Below are positions 19,956 to 27,666 of a stretch of 64,000 bases of DNA, piece by piece. The translations under genes and the position numbers were made by a program. Location: assembly GCF_036700095.1 (NCBI RefSeq), contig NZ_CP144918.1:1923001-1987000 (forward strand). Reading direction: 5' to 3'. Below the pieces are notes generated by a model. That model was not told the origin of the DNA and searched no databases. It saw only the letters and a program-made list of their open reading frames with translations. This DNA is from Pelagerythrobacter marensis. Lineage in GTDB: Bacteria > Pseudomonadota > Alphaproteobacteria > Sphingomonadales > Sphingomonadaceae. Numbering within the stretch: the first letter of the stretch is position 1; the number at the start of each line of letters is the position of its first letter.

Positions 19956-20735
19956 TCAGCGGGCGGCGCGGATCGCTTCGCAGAGCGCCGAGGTGAGCTT
20001 GCGCAGATGCTCGGGCGCGTCGCTGCCGTGTTCGCCCACGAGTTCGACAAGGGCCGATCCCACGACGACGCCATCGGCAACCCGGGCGATAGCCGCCGCC
20101 TGCTCCGGCCTGCGCACGCCGAAACCGACCGCCACCGGCAAGTCGGTTGCGGCCTTGAGCCGTGCCACGGCCTCTTCGATGCTCGCCTGTGCCGCCTGCT
20201 GCTTGCCGGTGATCCCCGCGACCGAGACGTAGTAGAGAAATCCGTCCGACCCTTCGAGCACTCGCGGCAGGCGCGCGGCGTCGGTGGTCGGGGTGGCGAG
20301 GCGTATCGGGGCGATTCCGGCAGCGCGCAGGGCGGGGCCGAGCGCATCGTCCTCCTCGGGCGGGATGTCGACGCAGATCACCCCGTCCACGCCCGCCTCC
20401 TTCGCGGCCGCGGCGAACCATTCCGGCCCGCGTCGGACCATCGGGTTGGCATAGCCCATAAGCACCAGCGGCACGTCGGGGTGACGCTGGCGAAACGCGC
20501 GCGCGATGCCCAGCACGTCGGCGGTCGTCGTCCCCGCGCCGAGCGAACGGATGTTCGCCGCCTGGATCGCGGGGCCGTCGGCCATCGGATCGGTGAACGG
20601 CATCCCCAGCTCGATCACATCCGCGCCGCCCTCGACCAGCGCGTCGAGATTGGCCGCGGTGTCGCCATCGCCCGCGGTGAGGAAGCAGACAAGTGCGGGA
20701 TGGGGTTTGGAGAAGGCGGCGGGGAGGCGGGTCAT
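19956..20735 (-). CDS. trpA: Tryptophan synthase alpha chain
   Basis: The 259-residue subunit cleaves indole-3-glycerol phosphate to indole, which passes to TrpB. It has catalytic Glu42 and Asp53 in [15 protein letters not shown] and the late [10 protein letters not shown] and [10 protein letters not shown] blocks. The ATG at 20735 overlaps the stop codon of the DUF559 gene as ATGA. In most relatives trpA directly follows trpB; here a 490-bp block with the DUF559 gene separates them, so trpA translation may now depend on that gene. Confidence 0.95.
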   Translation of the reverse strand: MTRLPAAFSKPHPALVCFLTAGDGDTAANLDALVEGGADVIELGMPFTDPMADGPAIQAANIRSLGAGTTTADVLGIARAFRQRHPDVPLVLMGYANPMVRRGPEWFAAAAKEAGVDGVICVDIPPEEDDALGPALRAAGIAPIRLATPTTDAARLPRVLEGSDGFLYYVSVAGITGKQQAAQASIEEAVARLKAATDLPVAVGFGVRRPEQAAAIARVADGVVVGSALVELVGEHGSDAPEHLRKLTSALCEAIRAAR

Positions 20736-21187
20736 TCCTGCGCTCCCCTCTCCCCGACCCTCTCCCCTGAAGGGGAGAGGGAGTCGGTTGCGCCATTCAA
20801 AGCCCTCTCCCCTTCAGGGGAGAGGGTTGGAAGAGGGGGAGAATGCAATTCGTCGATCACTTCGCCAAGATGCTCCAGCACGCCCTCCATATTCGTCGTC
20901 ACATCCGAATTCGCGAACCGGATCACACGATACCCCCGATCTTCCAGCATCCTTGTCCGTTTCGCGTCGTAGCCCGCCTGAATCGCATGAGTGTCGCCGT
21001 CGATTTCGATCACCAGCTTCGGATCGTTCGCAGCGAAGTCGGCGATAAAGCCTTCGATCACCTTTTCCCGCCGGAACTTGACCCCGCGAAAACGCCCTGC
21101 GCGCCATTCCGACCACAGTGGCAGAGCGGGTTCGGGCATGTCCTTGCGCATGCTTCTCGCGTTCCTGAGCAGTTCGGCCTCTCGCAT
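20732..21187 (-). CDS. DUF559 domain endonuclease-like protein within trp operon
   Basis: The 151-residue protein carries a DUF559 (Vsr-like PD-(D/E)XK) domain: ARSMRKDMPEPALPLW, FRGVKFRRE, then Asp50, Glu61 and Asp63 in IADFAANDPKLVIEIDG and the RGYRVIRF strand. It is predicted to bind or cut DNA, but no function is established for the family. Residues 116-151 are encoded by two palindromic repeats (LSPEGER and LSPSGER are their translation). The start at 21187 is the ATG nearest the domain; a few codons upstream come from another repeat. Its stop overlaps the trpA start. It looks like a passenger inserted between trpB and trpA. Confidence 0.85.
   Translation of the reverse strand: MREAELLRNARSMRKDMPEPALPLWSEWRAGRFRGVKFRREKVIEGFIADFAANDPKLVIEIDGDTHAIQAGYDAKRTRMLEDRGYRVIRFANSDVTTNMEGVLEHLGEVIDELHSPPLPTLSPEGERALNGATDSLSPSGERVGERGAQE
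20758..20826. repeat. Paired REP-like palindromes between trpA and the DUF559 core
   Basis: Two 24-base units lie at 20758-20781 and 20803-20826. Each has arms CCCTCTCCCC and GGGGAGAGGG around a four-base loop (TGAA and TTCA). The second is the exact reverse complement of the first, so the pair forms a BIME-like unit. Flanking C-rich and G-rich tracts at 20743-20756 and 20827-20841 extend the symmetry. The units lie inside the 3' end of the DUF559 frame. Confidence 0.85.
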
Positions 21188-21202
21188 CGTCCCCTCTCCC
21201 AA

Positions 21203-21225
21203 CCCTCGCCCCTCAAGGGGGAGGG
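21203..21225. repeat. Third, degenerate copy of the palindromic repeat
   Basis: CCCTCGCCCC (21203-21212) faces GGGGGAGGG (21217-21225) around TCAA. It is preceded by CCCCTCTCCC, as near the other copies. It ends exactly at the base before the trpB stop codon (21226-21228) and lies just upstream of the DUF559 start, so the DUF559 gene is bracketed by related repeats. Confidence 0.75.
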
Positions 21226-22464
21226 CTAGATTTCCACTCCCAGCCGCTCCGCCACGGTGAAGATGTCCTTGTCGCCCCGTCCGCAGAGGTTGGCGAGGAT
21301 CACGCTGTCTTTCGGCATTTCCTTCGCGCGCCTGGCCACGGCAGCGATGGCGTGGCTGGGTTCGAGCGCGGGGATGATACCCTCGGTGCGGCAGAGGAGC
21401 TGGAAGGCGTCGAGCGCCTCCTCGTCGGTGACCGCGGTGTACTCGACGCGGCCTGTGTCCTTGAGCCAGGCGTGCTCCGGCCCGATGCCCGGATAGTCGA
21501 GGCCGGCGCTGATCGAGTGCCCCTCGGTAATCTGGCCGTCCTCGTCCTGCAGCAGGTACGTGCGGTTGCCGTGGAGCACGCCGGGAAAGCCGCCGAGCAG
21601 GCTGGCGGCGTGTTCGTCCCCGTCGAGGCCGTGCCCCGCCGCCTCGACCCCCAGCATCTTCACGTCAGGGTCGTCGAGGAAGGGGTGGAAGAGGCCAAGC
21701 GCATTCGAGCCGCCGCCGATCGCCGCCACCAGCAGGTCGGGCAGGCGCCCGGTGCGGCCGAGCATCTGCTCGCGCGCTTCCTTGCCGATCACGCTCTGAA
21801 AATCGCGCACCAGCTCGGGATAGGGGTGCGGGCCGGCGGCGGTGCCGATGATGTAGAACGTGTCGTGGACGTTCGCGACCCAATCGCGCAACCCCTCGTT
21901 CATCGCATCCTTCAAGGTCGCGCGGCCGCTGGTGACGGGCACCACCTCCGCGCCGAGCAGCTTCATGCGGAACACGTTGGGCTGTTGCCGGGCAACGTCG
22001 GTCGCGCCCATGTAGATCACGCAGGGCAGCCCGAAGCGCGCGCAGACGGTGGCGGTGGCGACCCCGTGCTGGCCGGCGCCGGTTTCCGCAATGATGCGCG
22101 TCTTGCCCATGCGGATCGCCAGCAGAATCTGCCCGATGCAATTGTTGATCTTGTGCGCGCCGGTGTGGTTGAGTTCGTCCCGCTTGAACCACACTTGCGC
22201 GCCGCCGAGCGCCTCGGTGAGCCGTTCTGCGAAATAGAGTGGCGAGGGGCGGCCGACATAGTGTTCGAGCAGGTCGTCGAACTCCGCCTTGAACGCAGGA
22301 TCGGCCTGAGCCGCGCGATATTCGCGCTCCAGCTCGAGCACGAGCGGCATCAGCGTCTCGGCGACGTAGCGGCCGCCGTATTCGCCGAAATGCCCGCGCG
22401 AATCGGGCATCTGGCGATAGCTGTTCGCGGGCGGCGGCACGGGATCGGATTTGCCCTGGTTCAT
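21226..22464 (-). CDS. trpB: Tryptophan synthase beta chain
   Basis: The 412-residue subunit joins indole and serine to form tryptophan. It has the PLP-binding lysine (about residue 105) in HTGAHKINN, the phosphate-binding GGGSNALG and the [12 protein letters not shown] loop. The ATG at 22464 gives the usual N-terminus leading to [15 protein letters not shown]. It follows trpF by about 80 bases. A palindromic repeat abuts its stop codon. Confidence 0.96.
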   Translation of the reverse strand: MNQGKSDPVPPPANSYRQMPDSRGHFGEYGGRYVAETLMPLVLELEREYRAAQADPAFKAEFDDLLEHYVGRPSPLYFAERLTEALGGAQVWFKRDELNHTGAHKINNCIGQILLAIRMGKTRIIAETGAGQHGVATATVCARFGLPCVIYMGATDVARQQPNVFRMKLLGAEVVPVTSGRATLKDAMNEGLRDWVANVHDTFYIIGTAAGPHPYPELVRDFQSVIGKEAREQMLGRTGRLPDLLVAAIGGGSNALGLFHPFLDDPDVKMLGVEAAGHGLDGDEHAASLLGGFPGVLHGNRTYLLQDEDGQITEGHSISAGLDYPGIGPEHAWLKDTGRVEYTAVTDEEALDAFQLLCRTEGIIPALEPSHAIAAVARRAKEMPKDSVILANLCGRGDKDIFTVAERLGVEI

Positions 22465-22543
22465 CGTGATCAGCCGCTTGTCACAGGGGCGCGGTGCTGT
22501 CTACCCGAAGTGTCGGCGGACCGATGCCGGCACTGCACGCCGA

Positions 22544-23185
22544 TTAACGAGCCCGGACCGCGGCGCAGAAGGCGGCGATCCTGCCCGGGTCCTTCTCGCC
22601 CGGAGCGCTCTCGACTCCCGTGGACGTATCGACCAGAGGCGCCCCGGTCGCCCGGATCGCTTCGCCGACATTGCCGGGCGCCAGCCCGCCCGCCAGCCCC
22701 CACGGCATGGCGCCGGCATATCCGGCGAGCAGCGACCAGTCGAATTTCAGCCCCATGCCGCCGGGCAGCGCGCCTTTCGGCGTGCGTGCGTCGAACAGGA
22801 TCAGATCGGCTGCCTCGCGGTACTCCTCGGCACGGCCGATATCGGCGGCAGAGGAGACCGCGATGGCTTTCCATACGGGCAGGCCGAAGCGGGCGCGCAC
22901 TTCCGCCGCGCGAGCGGGCGTTTCGCCGCCGTGAAGCTGGACCGCGTCGAGCGATCCGGCCTCGATCCCCGCGGCCAGGAGTGCGTCCTCGGGGTCGACG
23001 AAGAGGCCGACTTTGCCGATCCGGGCGCCTGCATGGGCAGCCAGGGCACGCGCGGTTTCGGGCGCGAGGTTGCGCGGGGAGGGGGGATAGAACACGAACC
23101 CGCAGTAATCCGCCCGGGCGGCGATCGTGGCGTCGAGCGCTTCGCGGGACGTCAGCCCGCAAATCTTGATTTTCGGCGGAGACAT
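22544..23185 (-). CDS. trpF: Phosphoribosylanthranilate isomerase
   Basis: The 213-residue (beta/alpha)8 enzyme isomerises N-(5-phosphoribosyl)anthranilate in tryptophan synthesis. The catalytic Cys9 is in KICGLTSREA, and the Asp is in VDTSTGVES. The order pyrF-trpF-trpB is typical for sphingomonads. The gap to pyrF upstream is only 6 bases, so the genes are likely one transcript. Confidence 0.94.
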   Translation of the reverse strand: MSPPKIKICGLTSREALDATIAARADYCGFVFYPPSPRNLAPETARALAAHAGARIGKVGLFVDPEDALLAAGIEAGSLDAVQLHGGETPARAAEVRARFGLPVWKAIAVSSAADIGRAEEYREAADLILFDARTPKGALPGGMGLKFDWSLLAGYAGAMPWGLAGGLAPGNVGEAIRATGAPLVDTSTGVESAPGEKDPGRIAAFCAAVRAR

Positions 23186-23191
23186 TGCGGC

Positions 23192-23866
23192 CTAGAGCGT
23201 GGCCTCGATCGCCCGCGCGGCGGCGACCGGATCGTCGGCGCGGTTGATCGGGCGGCCGACGACGAGCACGCTGGCCCCATCGTCGCGCGCCCGGCGCGGC
23301 GTGACGACACGCTTCTGGTCGCCGATCCCGTTGTCCGCCATGCGCAGACCGGGGACGACGAAGAAACCGTCCTTCCACTGCCGGTGCACTGCGGCGACTT
23401 CGTGTCCCGAGCAGACGATCCCGTCCAGCCCGGCGGCCTGAGCCAGTTCGGCCAGCCGCAGAACGTGGTCGTGCGCTTTCCCCGCCACCCCGGTCTGCAC
23501 GAGATCGCGATCGTCCATGCTGGTCAGCATGGTGACCGCCACCACCCGCGTGCCGTTCCCGGCCGCGGCCTTGGCATCTTCCATCATCGCGCGGCCGCCG
23601 CTTGCGTGAACGGTGACGATGGCGGGTTCGAGCACGTGGATCGCCTGCATGGCGCCGGCGACGGTGTTGGGTATGTCGTGCAGCTTGAGGTCGAGGAAGA
23701 TCGGCAGGCCGAGATGCGCGATTTCGTGCACCCCGTGATGGCCGTGCGCGCAGAAGAATTCCAGCCCCAGCTTGATCCCGCCGATATGCGCGCGAACCCT
23801 CTCCGCGAGCGCTTTCGCGGCGTCGAGTTGCGGCAGGTCCAGGGCGAGATAGACCGGGTTGCTCAT
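23192..23866 (-). CDS. pyrF: Orotidine 5'-phosphate decarboxylase
   Basis: The 224-residue enzyme makes UMP. It has the catalytic Asp59, Lys61 and Asp64 in the FLDLKLHDIPNT block and the C-terminal VVGRPINRADDP phosphate-binding motif. The ATG at 23866 overlaps the lapA stop as ATGA, so translation is coupled to lapA. Confidence 0.95.
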   Translation of the reverse strand: MSNPVYLALDLPQLDAAKALAERVRAHIGGIKLGLEFFCAHGHHGVHEIAHLGLPIFLDLKLHDIPNTVAGAMQAIHVLEPAIVTVHASGGRAMMEDAKAAAGNGTRVVAVTMLTSMDDRDLVQTGVAGKAHDHVLRLAELAQAAGLDGIVCSGHEVAAVHRQWKDGFFVVPGLRMADNGIGDQKRVVTPRRARDDGASVLVVGRPINRADDPVAAARAIEATL

Positions 23867-24210
23867 AGAGTGTCTTTGGGCCGCTCCGTCGTTTCCCCGG
23901 CGAGCGAGCCGGAGTCGGCATCGTGCGTCGGTTCGGCCGGCGGCGGCACGGCCGCGGCATTGGCCACCGCCGTGCGGTGGGCCGTCTCCAGCGAGCTGAT
24001 GCGCCGGTTCAGCCGCCATTTCGATCCCTGATGAAGCAACCACATGGGCAGCAGGCCGAGCAGGAAGGCGACGATCACGAGGGCAGGGATCTTGGTTTCG
24101 AGCACGAGCCCCTGCCAGATCTTCACTTCCACCGGAGTCCAGTTGAATGCCGAGAAGACCAGCAGCGCGGCCAGCAGCAGCACCCAGATGACGGTTCGTA
24201 CGATTTGCAT
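23863..24210 (-). CDS. lapA: LapA (DUF1049) family inner-membrane protein
   Basis: The 115-residue protein has two membrane helices (about residues 5-22 and 39-60) with the NWTPVEVKIWQG loop between them and a charged coiled segment WRLNRRISSLE after the second. That is the DUF1049/LapA layout. In E. coli LapA works with LapB in controlling lipopolysaccharide synthesis. The proline-rich tail is not conserved. The start at 24210 is preferred because it begins MQIVRTVIW, right before the first helix. lapA-pyrF-trpF is a conserved order in alphaproteobacteria. Confidence 0.82.
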   Translation of the reverse strand: MQIVRTVIWVLLLAALLVFSAFNWTPVEVKIWQGLVLETKIPALVIVAFLLGLLPMWLLHQGSKWRLNRRISSLETAHRTAVANAAAVPPPAEPTHDADSGSLAGETTERPKDTL

Positions 24211-24227
24211 GGTCGGTTTCGCTCCCC

Positions 24228-24244
24228 GTTGCAGGCCCTGCAAC
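24228..24244. repeat. Short perfect inverted repeat upstream of lapA
   Basis: GTTGCAG (24228-24234) and CTGCAAC (24238-24244) flank GCC. The site lies 18-34 bases upstream of the lapA start codon. It could be an operator or an RNA hairpin in the leader of the lapA-pyrF-trp transcript. Confidence 0.4.
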
Positions 24245-24328
24245 CCTAGTCGCGATGCGATTGCAAGGGAAGTCCATGGACTTGCGCACAGCCTGCGCGA
24301 CGGCGCGAGATGCGCGCCGCCGGGCCAA

Positions 24329-25570
24329 TCAGGATGCCGCCGCCGCCTCTGCAGCCTCGCGGTCGCGCTGTGCGCGGCTGATCTTCCGCGCAGCCGTTTT
24401 CAACTGCCCGCAGGCCGCATCGATATCCCGCCCGCGCGGGGTCCGCACCGGGGCCGAAATGCCGGCTTCGAACACGATATCCGAAAAGCGGCGGATGCGT
24501 TCGGGTGTCGAGCATTCGTAGGGCGCGCCGGGCCAGGGGTTGAACGGGATCAGATTGACTTTCGCCGGCAGCCCGTATTCCCTGATGAGCCGAACCAGCT
24601 CGCGCGCGTCGTCGTCGCTGTCGTTCTTGCCTTTCAGCATGACGTATTCGAATGTGATGCGGCGGGCGTTGGAGGCGCCGGGATAGGCGGCGCAGGCGGC
24701 GAGCAGTTCCTCGATTCCGTACTTGCGGTTGATCGGGACGATTTCGTCGCGCACCTCCTTGGTCACCGCATGGAGCGAAACCGCCAGGTTGACCCCGATT
24801 TCCTCCCCGCACCGGCCCATCATCGGCACGACGCCGCTGGTGGACAGCGTGATGCGCCGCTTGGACAGCGCCAGACCGTCGCCGTCCATCACCAGCCGCA
24901 GCGCATCGCGCACGTTGTCGAAGTTGTAGAGCGGCTCGCCCATGCCCATCATCACGATATTGGTCAGCAGGCGGCCGTCGGCGGTATATTCGGCTTCGTC
25001 CTCGACCTCCGCCACGTCCATCCGTCCCTTCGGCCATTCGCCCAGGGCGTCGCGTGCGAGCATGACCTGGCCGACGATCTCGCCCGGAGTCAGGTTGCGC
25101 ACCAGGCGCATCGTGCCCGTGTGGCAGAAACGGCAGTTAAGCGTGCAGCCGACCTGGCTGGAAACGCACAGCGTGCCGCGGTCCGCATCGGGGATGAAGA
25201 CCATTTCGAACTCGTGCCCGTCGGCAGTGCGCAGCAGCCACTTGCGCGTGCCGTCGCTGGAATGCTGCGCCTCGACCACGTCGGGGCGGCCGATCACGAA
25301 CCGCTCCGCCAGCCAGGGGCGCATCGTCTTGGCGATGTCGGTCATCGTCTCGAACGCGGTGGCGCCGCGGTGATACAGCCAGTGATAGACCTGCTTCGCC
25401 CGCAGCCTGGCCTGGCGCGGATCGAGCCCGGCTTCCGCGAACAGCTCGGCGATGCGCGTTCGCGGCAATCCGATCAGGTCCACGCGCCCGTCCGCACGCG
25501 GAGTAATGTCGCGCGCGACGGGAACGGGGTCGACTTGCCCCGGAATGCTCATCAATGCGGTATCGGCCAT
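24329..25570 (-). CDS. rlmN: Dual-specificity RNA methyltransferase RlmN
   Basis: The 413-residue radical-SAM enzyme methylates C2 of A2503 in 23S rRNA and of A37 in some tRNAs. It has the cluster motif GCTLNCRFC with Cys142, Cys146 and Cys149, the MGMGEPLYN motif, and a late Cys in [10 protein letters not shown] that forms the RNA adduct. The ATG at 25570 gives the usual length. It is separate from lapA downstream by about 120 bases. Confidence 0.94.
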   Translation of the reverse strand: MADTALMSIPGQVDPVPVARDITPRADGRVDLIGLPRTRIAELFAEAGLDPRQARLRAKQVYHWLYHRGATAFETMTDIAKTMRPWLAERFVIGRPDVVEAQHSSDGTRKWLLRTADGHEFEMVFIPDADRGTLCVSSQVGCTLNCRFCHTGTMRLVRNLTPGEIVGQVMLARDALGEWPKGRMDVAEVEDEAEYTADGRLLTNIVMMGMGEPLYNFDNVRDALRLVMDGDGLALSKRRITLSTSGVVPMMGRCGEEIGVNLAVSLHAVTKEVRDEIVPINRKYGIEELLAACAAYPGASNARRITFEYVMLKGKNDSDDDARELVRLIREYGLPAKVNLIPFNPWPGAPYECSTPERIRRFSDIVFEAGISAPVRTPRGRDIDAACGQLKTAARKISRAQRDREAAEAAAAS

Positions 25571-25730
25571 GGCAGGGCGGCATATAGGGCGCCGGCGCGC
25601 GCATGGCAAAGGGATGCGGCCGATTGCGCCGAATGTTCCGGCATGGCGGGAAGAAAATCGCGGGTGGACCGGCCAGCGCTTCGGGTTCCCATACGTTCGT
25701 CGATGAAATCGCGCGGTTTGTCGACAAATA

Positions 25731-25748
25731 TGTGGCTGAAAAGCCACA
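25731..25748 (+). promoter_or_regulatory. GAAA-capped hairpin in leader of the outer-membrane protein gene
   Basis: TGTGGCT (25731-25737) and AGCCACA (25742-25748) form a perfect 7-bp stem closed by a GAAA tetraloop. It is about 107 bases upstream of the ATG at 25855. It has no U tract, so it is not a terminator. It may stabilise the mRNA or be a protein-binding dyad. The rest of the 284-base gap holds nothing else that I recognise. Confidence 0.4.
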
Positions 25749-25854
25749 TGAACTTCGTTGTATCAGGTTCATGAAACCGTATCGATCCGCGTGCCGTTTG
25801 CGTGGTCCAGGCGGGCGGCCAGAGGGCCGTTCGCCGGACAACAACGGAGTACTT

Positions 25855-26520
25855 ATGAAATACGCAATCGCACTCATCGCCACCGGATCGCTCATGGCGC
25901 TTGCCGCCCCGGCGATGGCGCAATCGACCGGAGATTCCACCTTCACGGGGCCGCGCATCGGCGTGACCGGCGGTTACGACGTGACCGGCGCCGGCAGCTC
26001 TGTCGACGACGACACCAATGACGATAACGACCAGTCGATCGACGGCTTCGCCTATGGCGTTACCGCCGGCTACGACTTCGATATCGGCGGTGCCGTTCTG
26101 GGCATCGAAGGCGAATACACCGATTCGACGGCCAAGACCGAATTCGACGACGGCGACTTCCAGGGCTTCGGTTTCGGCAGCGTGGATGCCGGCCGCGATC
26201 TCTACGTCGGCGCGCGTATCGGCGCGAAAGTCGCCCCGGATGCCCTGCTCTATGCCAAGGGCGGGTATACCAATGCCAAGCTCAACATCCTGTCGAACGA
26301 CGGCGAGACCGAGACGGACCGCGATTTCAAGCTCGACGGCTGGCGGATCGGCGCGGGTGCGGAATACGCGATAAGCCCGAACACATTCGTGAATCTCGAA
26401 TATCGCTATTCGAACTACGAGGACGCGAACATCGAAATGGGTGACGGTTCGACGACGCCGAACTTCGACGTCGATACCGACCGTCATCAGGTCATGGCCG
26501 GCGTGGGCATGCGCTTCTGA
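25855..26520 (+). CDS. OmpA-like beta-barrel outer-membrane protein
   Basis: The 221-residue protein has a signal peptide cut near AMAQS (residue 23) and alternating strands typical of an 8-strand barrel: IGVTGGYDV, AYGVTAGYDFDIG, LGIEGEYTDS, LYVGARIGAKV, LLYAKGGYTN, WRIGAGAEYAI, FVNLEYRYSNY. It ends in HQVMAGVGMRF with the C-terminal Phe needed for barrel assembly. Loops are unusually rich in Asp and Asn. It belongs to the porin-like OMP_b-brl group; its ligand is unknown. GGAG precedes the ATG at 25855. Confidence 0.88.
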   Translation: MKYAIALIATGSLMALAAPAMAQSTGDSTFTGPRIGVTGGYDVTGAGSSVDDDTNDDNDQSIDGFAYGVTAGYDFDIGGAVLGIEGEYTDSTAKTEFDDGDFQGFGFGSVDAGRDLYVGARIGAKVAPDALLYAKGGYTNAKLNILSNDGETETDRDFKLDGWRIGAGAEYAISPNTFVNLEYRYSNYEDANIEMGDGSTTPNFDVDTDRHQVMAGVGMRF

Positions 26521-27134
26521 TCCGGCACATCGTCACCGAGTGGGAAGGGCGGGGCTGCGGCCTCGCCCTTTTCGTATCGGCGTCCGATACGCGCGCAGCC
26601 CACGGTCGCCGCGTCCATCGCGGTGGCTGCCCCTGTAAGATCGTAGCTGTCGGAAAAACGCCGGTTGCGGCTGTCGGTGGCGGATACCGTCATCCGGCCC
26701 GCGGCGCGCATGGCGGCGACGATTGCCGCATCCATCCGCTTGTCGCGCGCCCAGGCATCGCCGCCGCCGCCGGTGAGCGAGAAGCGCTGTTGCCCCACGC
26801 GCAGCACGATCCTGGCATCGGGTGCGAGCTTGCGCGACAGGCGAAAGTGGATCTGCCCGCGAATCCGCCGCCGCGGCCAGGTGCCGACACTGGCGAAAGC
26901 GCGATAGTCGGCCGATCGCCCGCTCGCCATCGGGCGCGCAATGGCATAGCAGCGCGGAACGCCGGGATCGCGAAATGCGGCCCAGTTGGAAAAGACGCCC
27001 AGACTGTCGCGGGCCGCCAGCGGAGCGGCGAGAGCCAGCAGCGCCAGCGCCAGCGTCAGGATCGCGGCTCTAGGGAGGTTTTCATTGAGGCGGGCCGGTG
27101 TCGCATCGGCCCTGCTGAAAACGACTCTAGTCAT
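26487..27134 (-). CDS. Secreted protein, possibly IalB-like
   Basis: The product is 215 residues from ATG 27134, which overlaps the greB stop as ATGACTAG. An internal signal segment (about residues 20-43, ending LAARDSLG) precedes a domain with FSNWAAFRDPGVPRCYAIA. This resembles the invasion-associated locus B fold by feel only. The C-terminal 20 or so residues are antisense to the 3' end and terminator of the outer-membrane gene, so that tail may be non-essential. It is translationally coupled to greB. Function unknown. Confidence 0.65.
   Translation of the reverse strand: MTRVVFSRADATPARLNENLPRAAILTLALALLALAAPLAARDSLGVFSNWAAFRDPGVPRCYAIARPMASGRSADYRAFASVGTWPRRRIRGQIHFRLSRKLAPDARIVLRVGQQRFSLTGGGGDAWARDKRMDAAIVAAMRAAGRMTVSATDSRNRRFSDSYDLTGAATAMDAATVGCARIGRRYEKGEAAAPPFPLGDDVPDQKRMPTPAMT
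26545..26572 (+). terminator. Rho-independent terminator of the outer-membrane protein gene
   Basis: AAGGGCGGGGC (26545-26555) pairs with GCCTCGCCCTT (26560-26570), 11 bp with one G-U pair, followed by TTCG. It lies 24 bases after the stop codon. It also lies inside the 3' coding part of the minus-strand gene that ends at 26487. Confidence 0.75.
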
Positions 27135-27612
27135 AGGCGATGGCGACCACTTCCCATTCCTTTTCGCCGCCCGGCAGGCGCACAGTGCGCACATCGCCCA
27201 CCGCCGCGCCGCGAAGGGCTCGCGCCATCGGGCTGGACCAGCCGATCCGCCCGGCGCCGGCGTCTTGTTCATCGTCGCCCACCAGAGTCACGATCTTGCG
27301 CCGGTCGTCTTCGTCGGCAAGCTCGATCCGCGCGCCGAAGAACACGCGGGACCTGTCCGTCTGCTCGGCGGGATCGATCACCCGCGCCGCCTTCATCCGG
27401 CGGGCGAGATGCGCCAGTTCGCGGTCGATCTCGCGCATGCGCTTGCGGCCGTAGATATAGTCGCCGTTCTCGCTCCGGTCGCCGTTGCCCGCGGCCCACG
27501 AGACGATCTCGACGATTTCCGGTCGTTCGACCCCCAGCAGGCGGTCATAACGCGCCTTGAGCGCACTATACCCGGCCGGGGTGATCGGGTTCGTCTTGGC
27601 GGTTGCGGGCAT
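27127..27612 (-). CDS. greB: Transcription elongation factor GreB
   Basis: The 161-residue factor has an N-terminal coiled coil with ENGDYIYGRKRMREIDRELAHL, the GreB version of the acidic tip (GreA has EYHAAKE). A C-terminal FKBP-like domain ends GEKEWEVVAIAYD. It restarts backtracked RNA polymerase by stimulating transcript cleavage. It is about 55 bases upstream of nothing else on its strand except the coupled secreted protein; slt lies upstream of it on the same strand. Confidence 0.9.
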   Translation of the reverse strand: MPATAKTNPITPAGYSALKARYDRLLGVERPEIVEIVSWAAGNGDRSENGDYIYGRKRMREIDRELAHLARRMKAARVIDPAEQTDRSRVFFGARIELADEDDRRKIVTLVGDDEQDAGAGRIGWSSPMARALRGAAVGDVRTVRLPGGEKEWEVVAIAYD

Positions 27613-27666
27613 GAGCGGTCACTAGCCGAACGGGCGCGGCGGCGAAAGCGGGGGGAACGGGCGGGC

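Noticed and set aside
20758-21225. CRISPR array at the repeats near trpA
   Set aside because: There are only three copies, each a self-complementary palindrome in alternating orientation, with unequal spacing and a gene between them. No cas genes are present.
25685-25698. Possible LexA box upstream of the outer-membrane protein gene
   Set aside because: The two GTTC halves are separated by six bases (CCATAC), not seven, so it does not fit the alphaproteobacterial LexA site.
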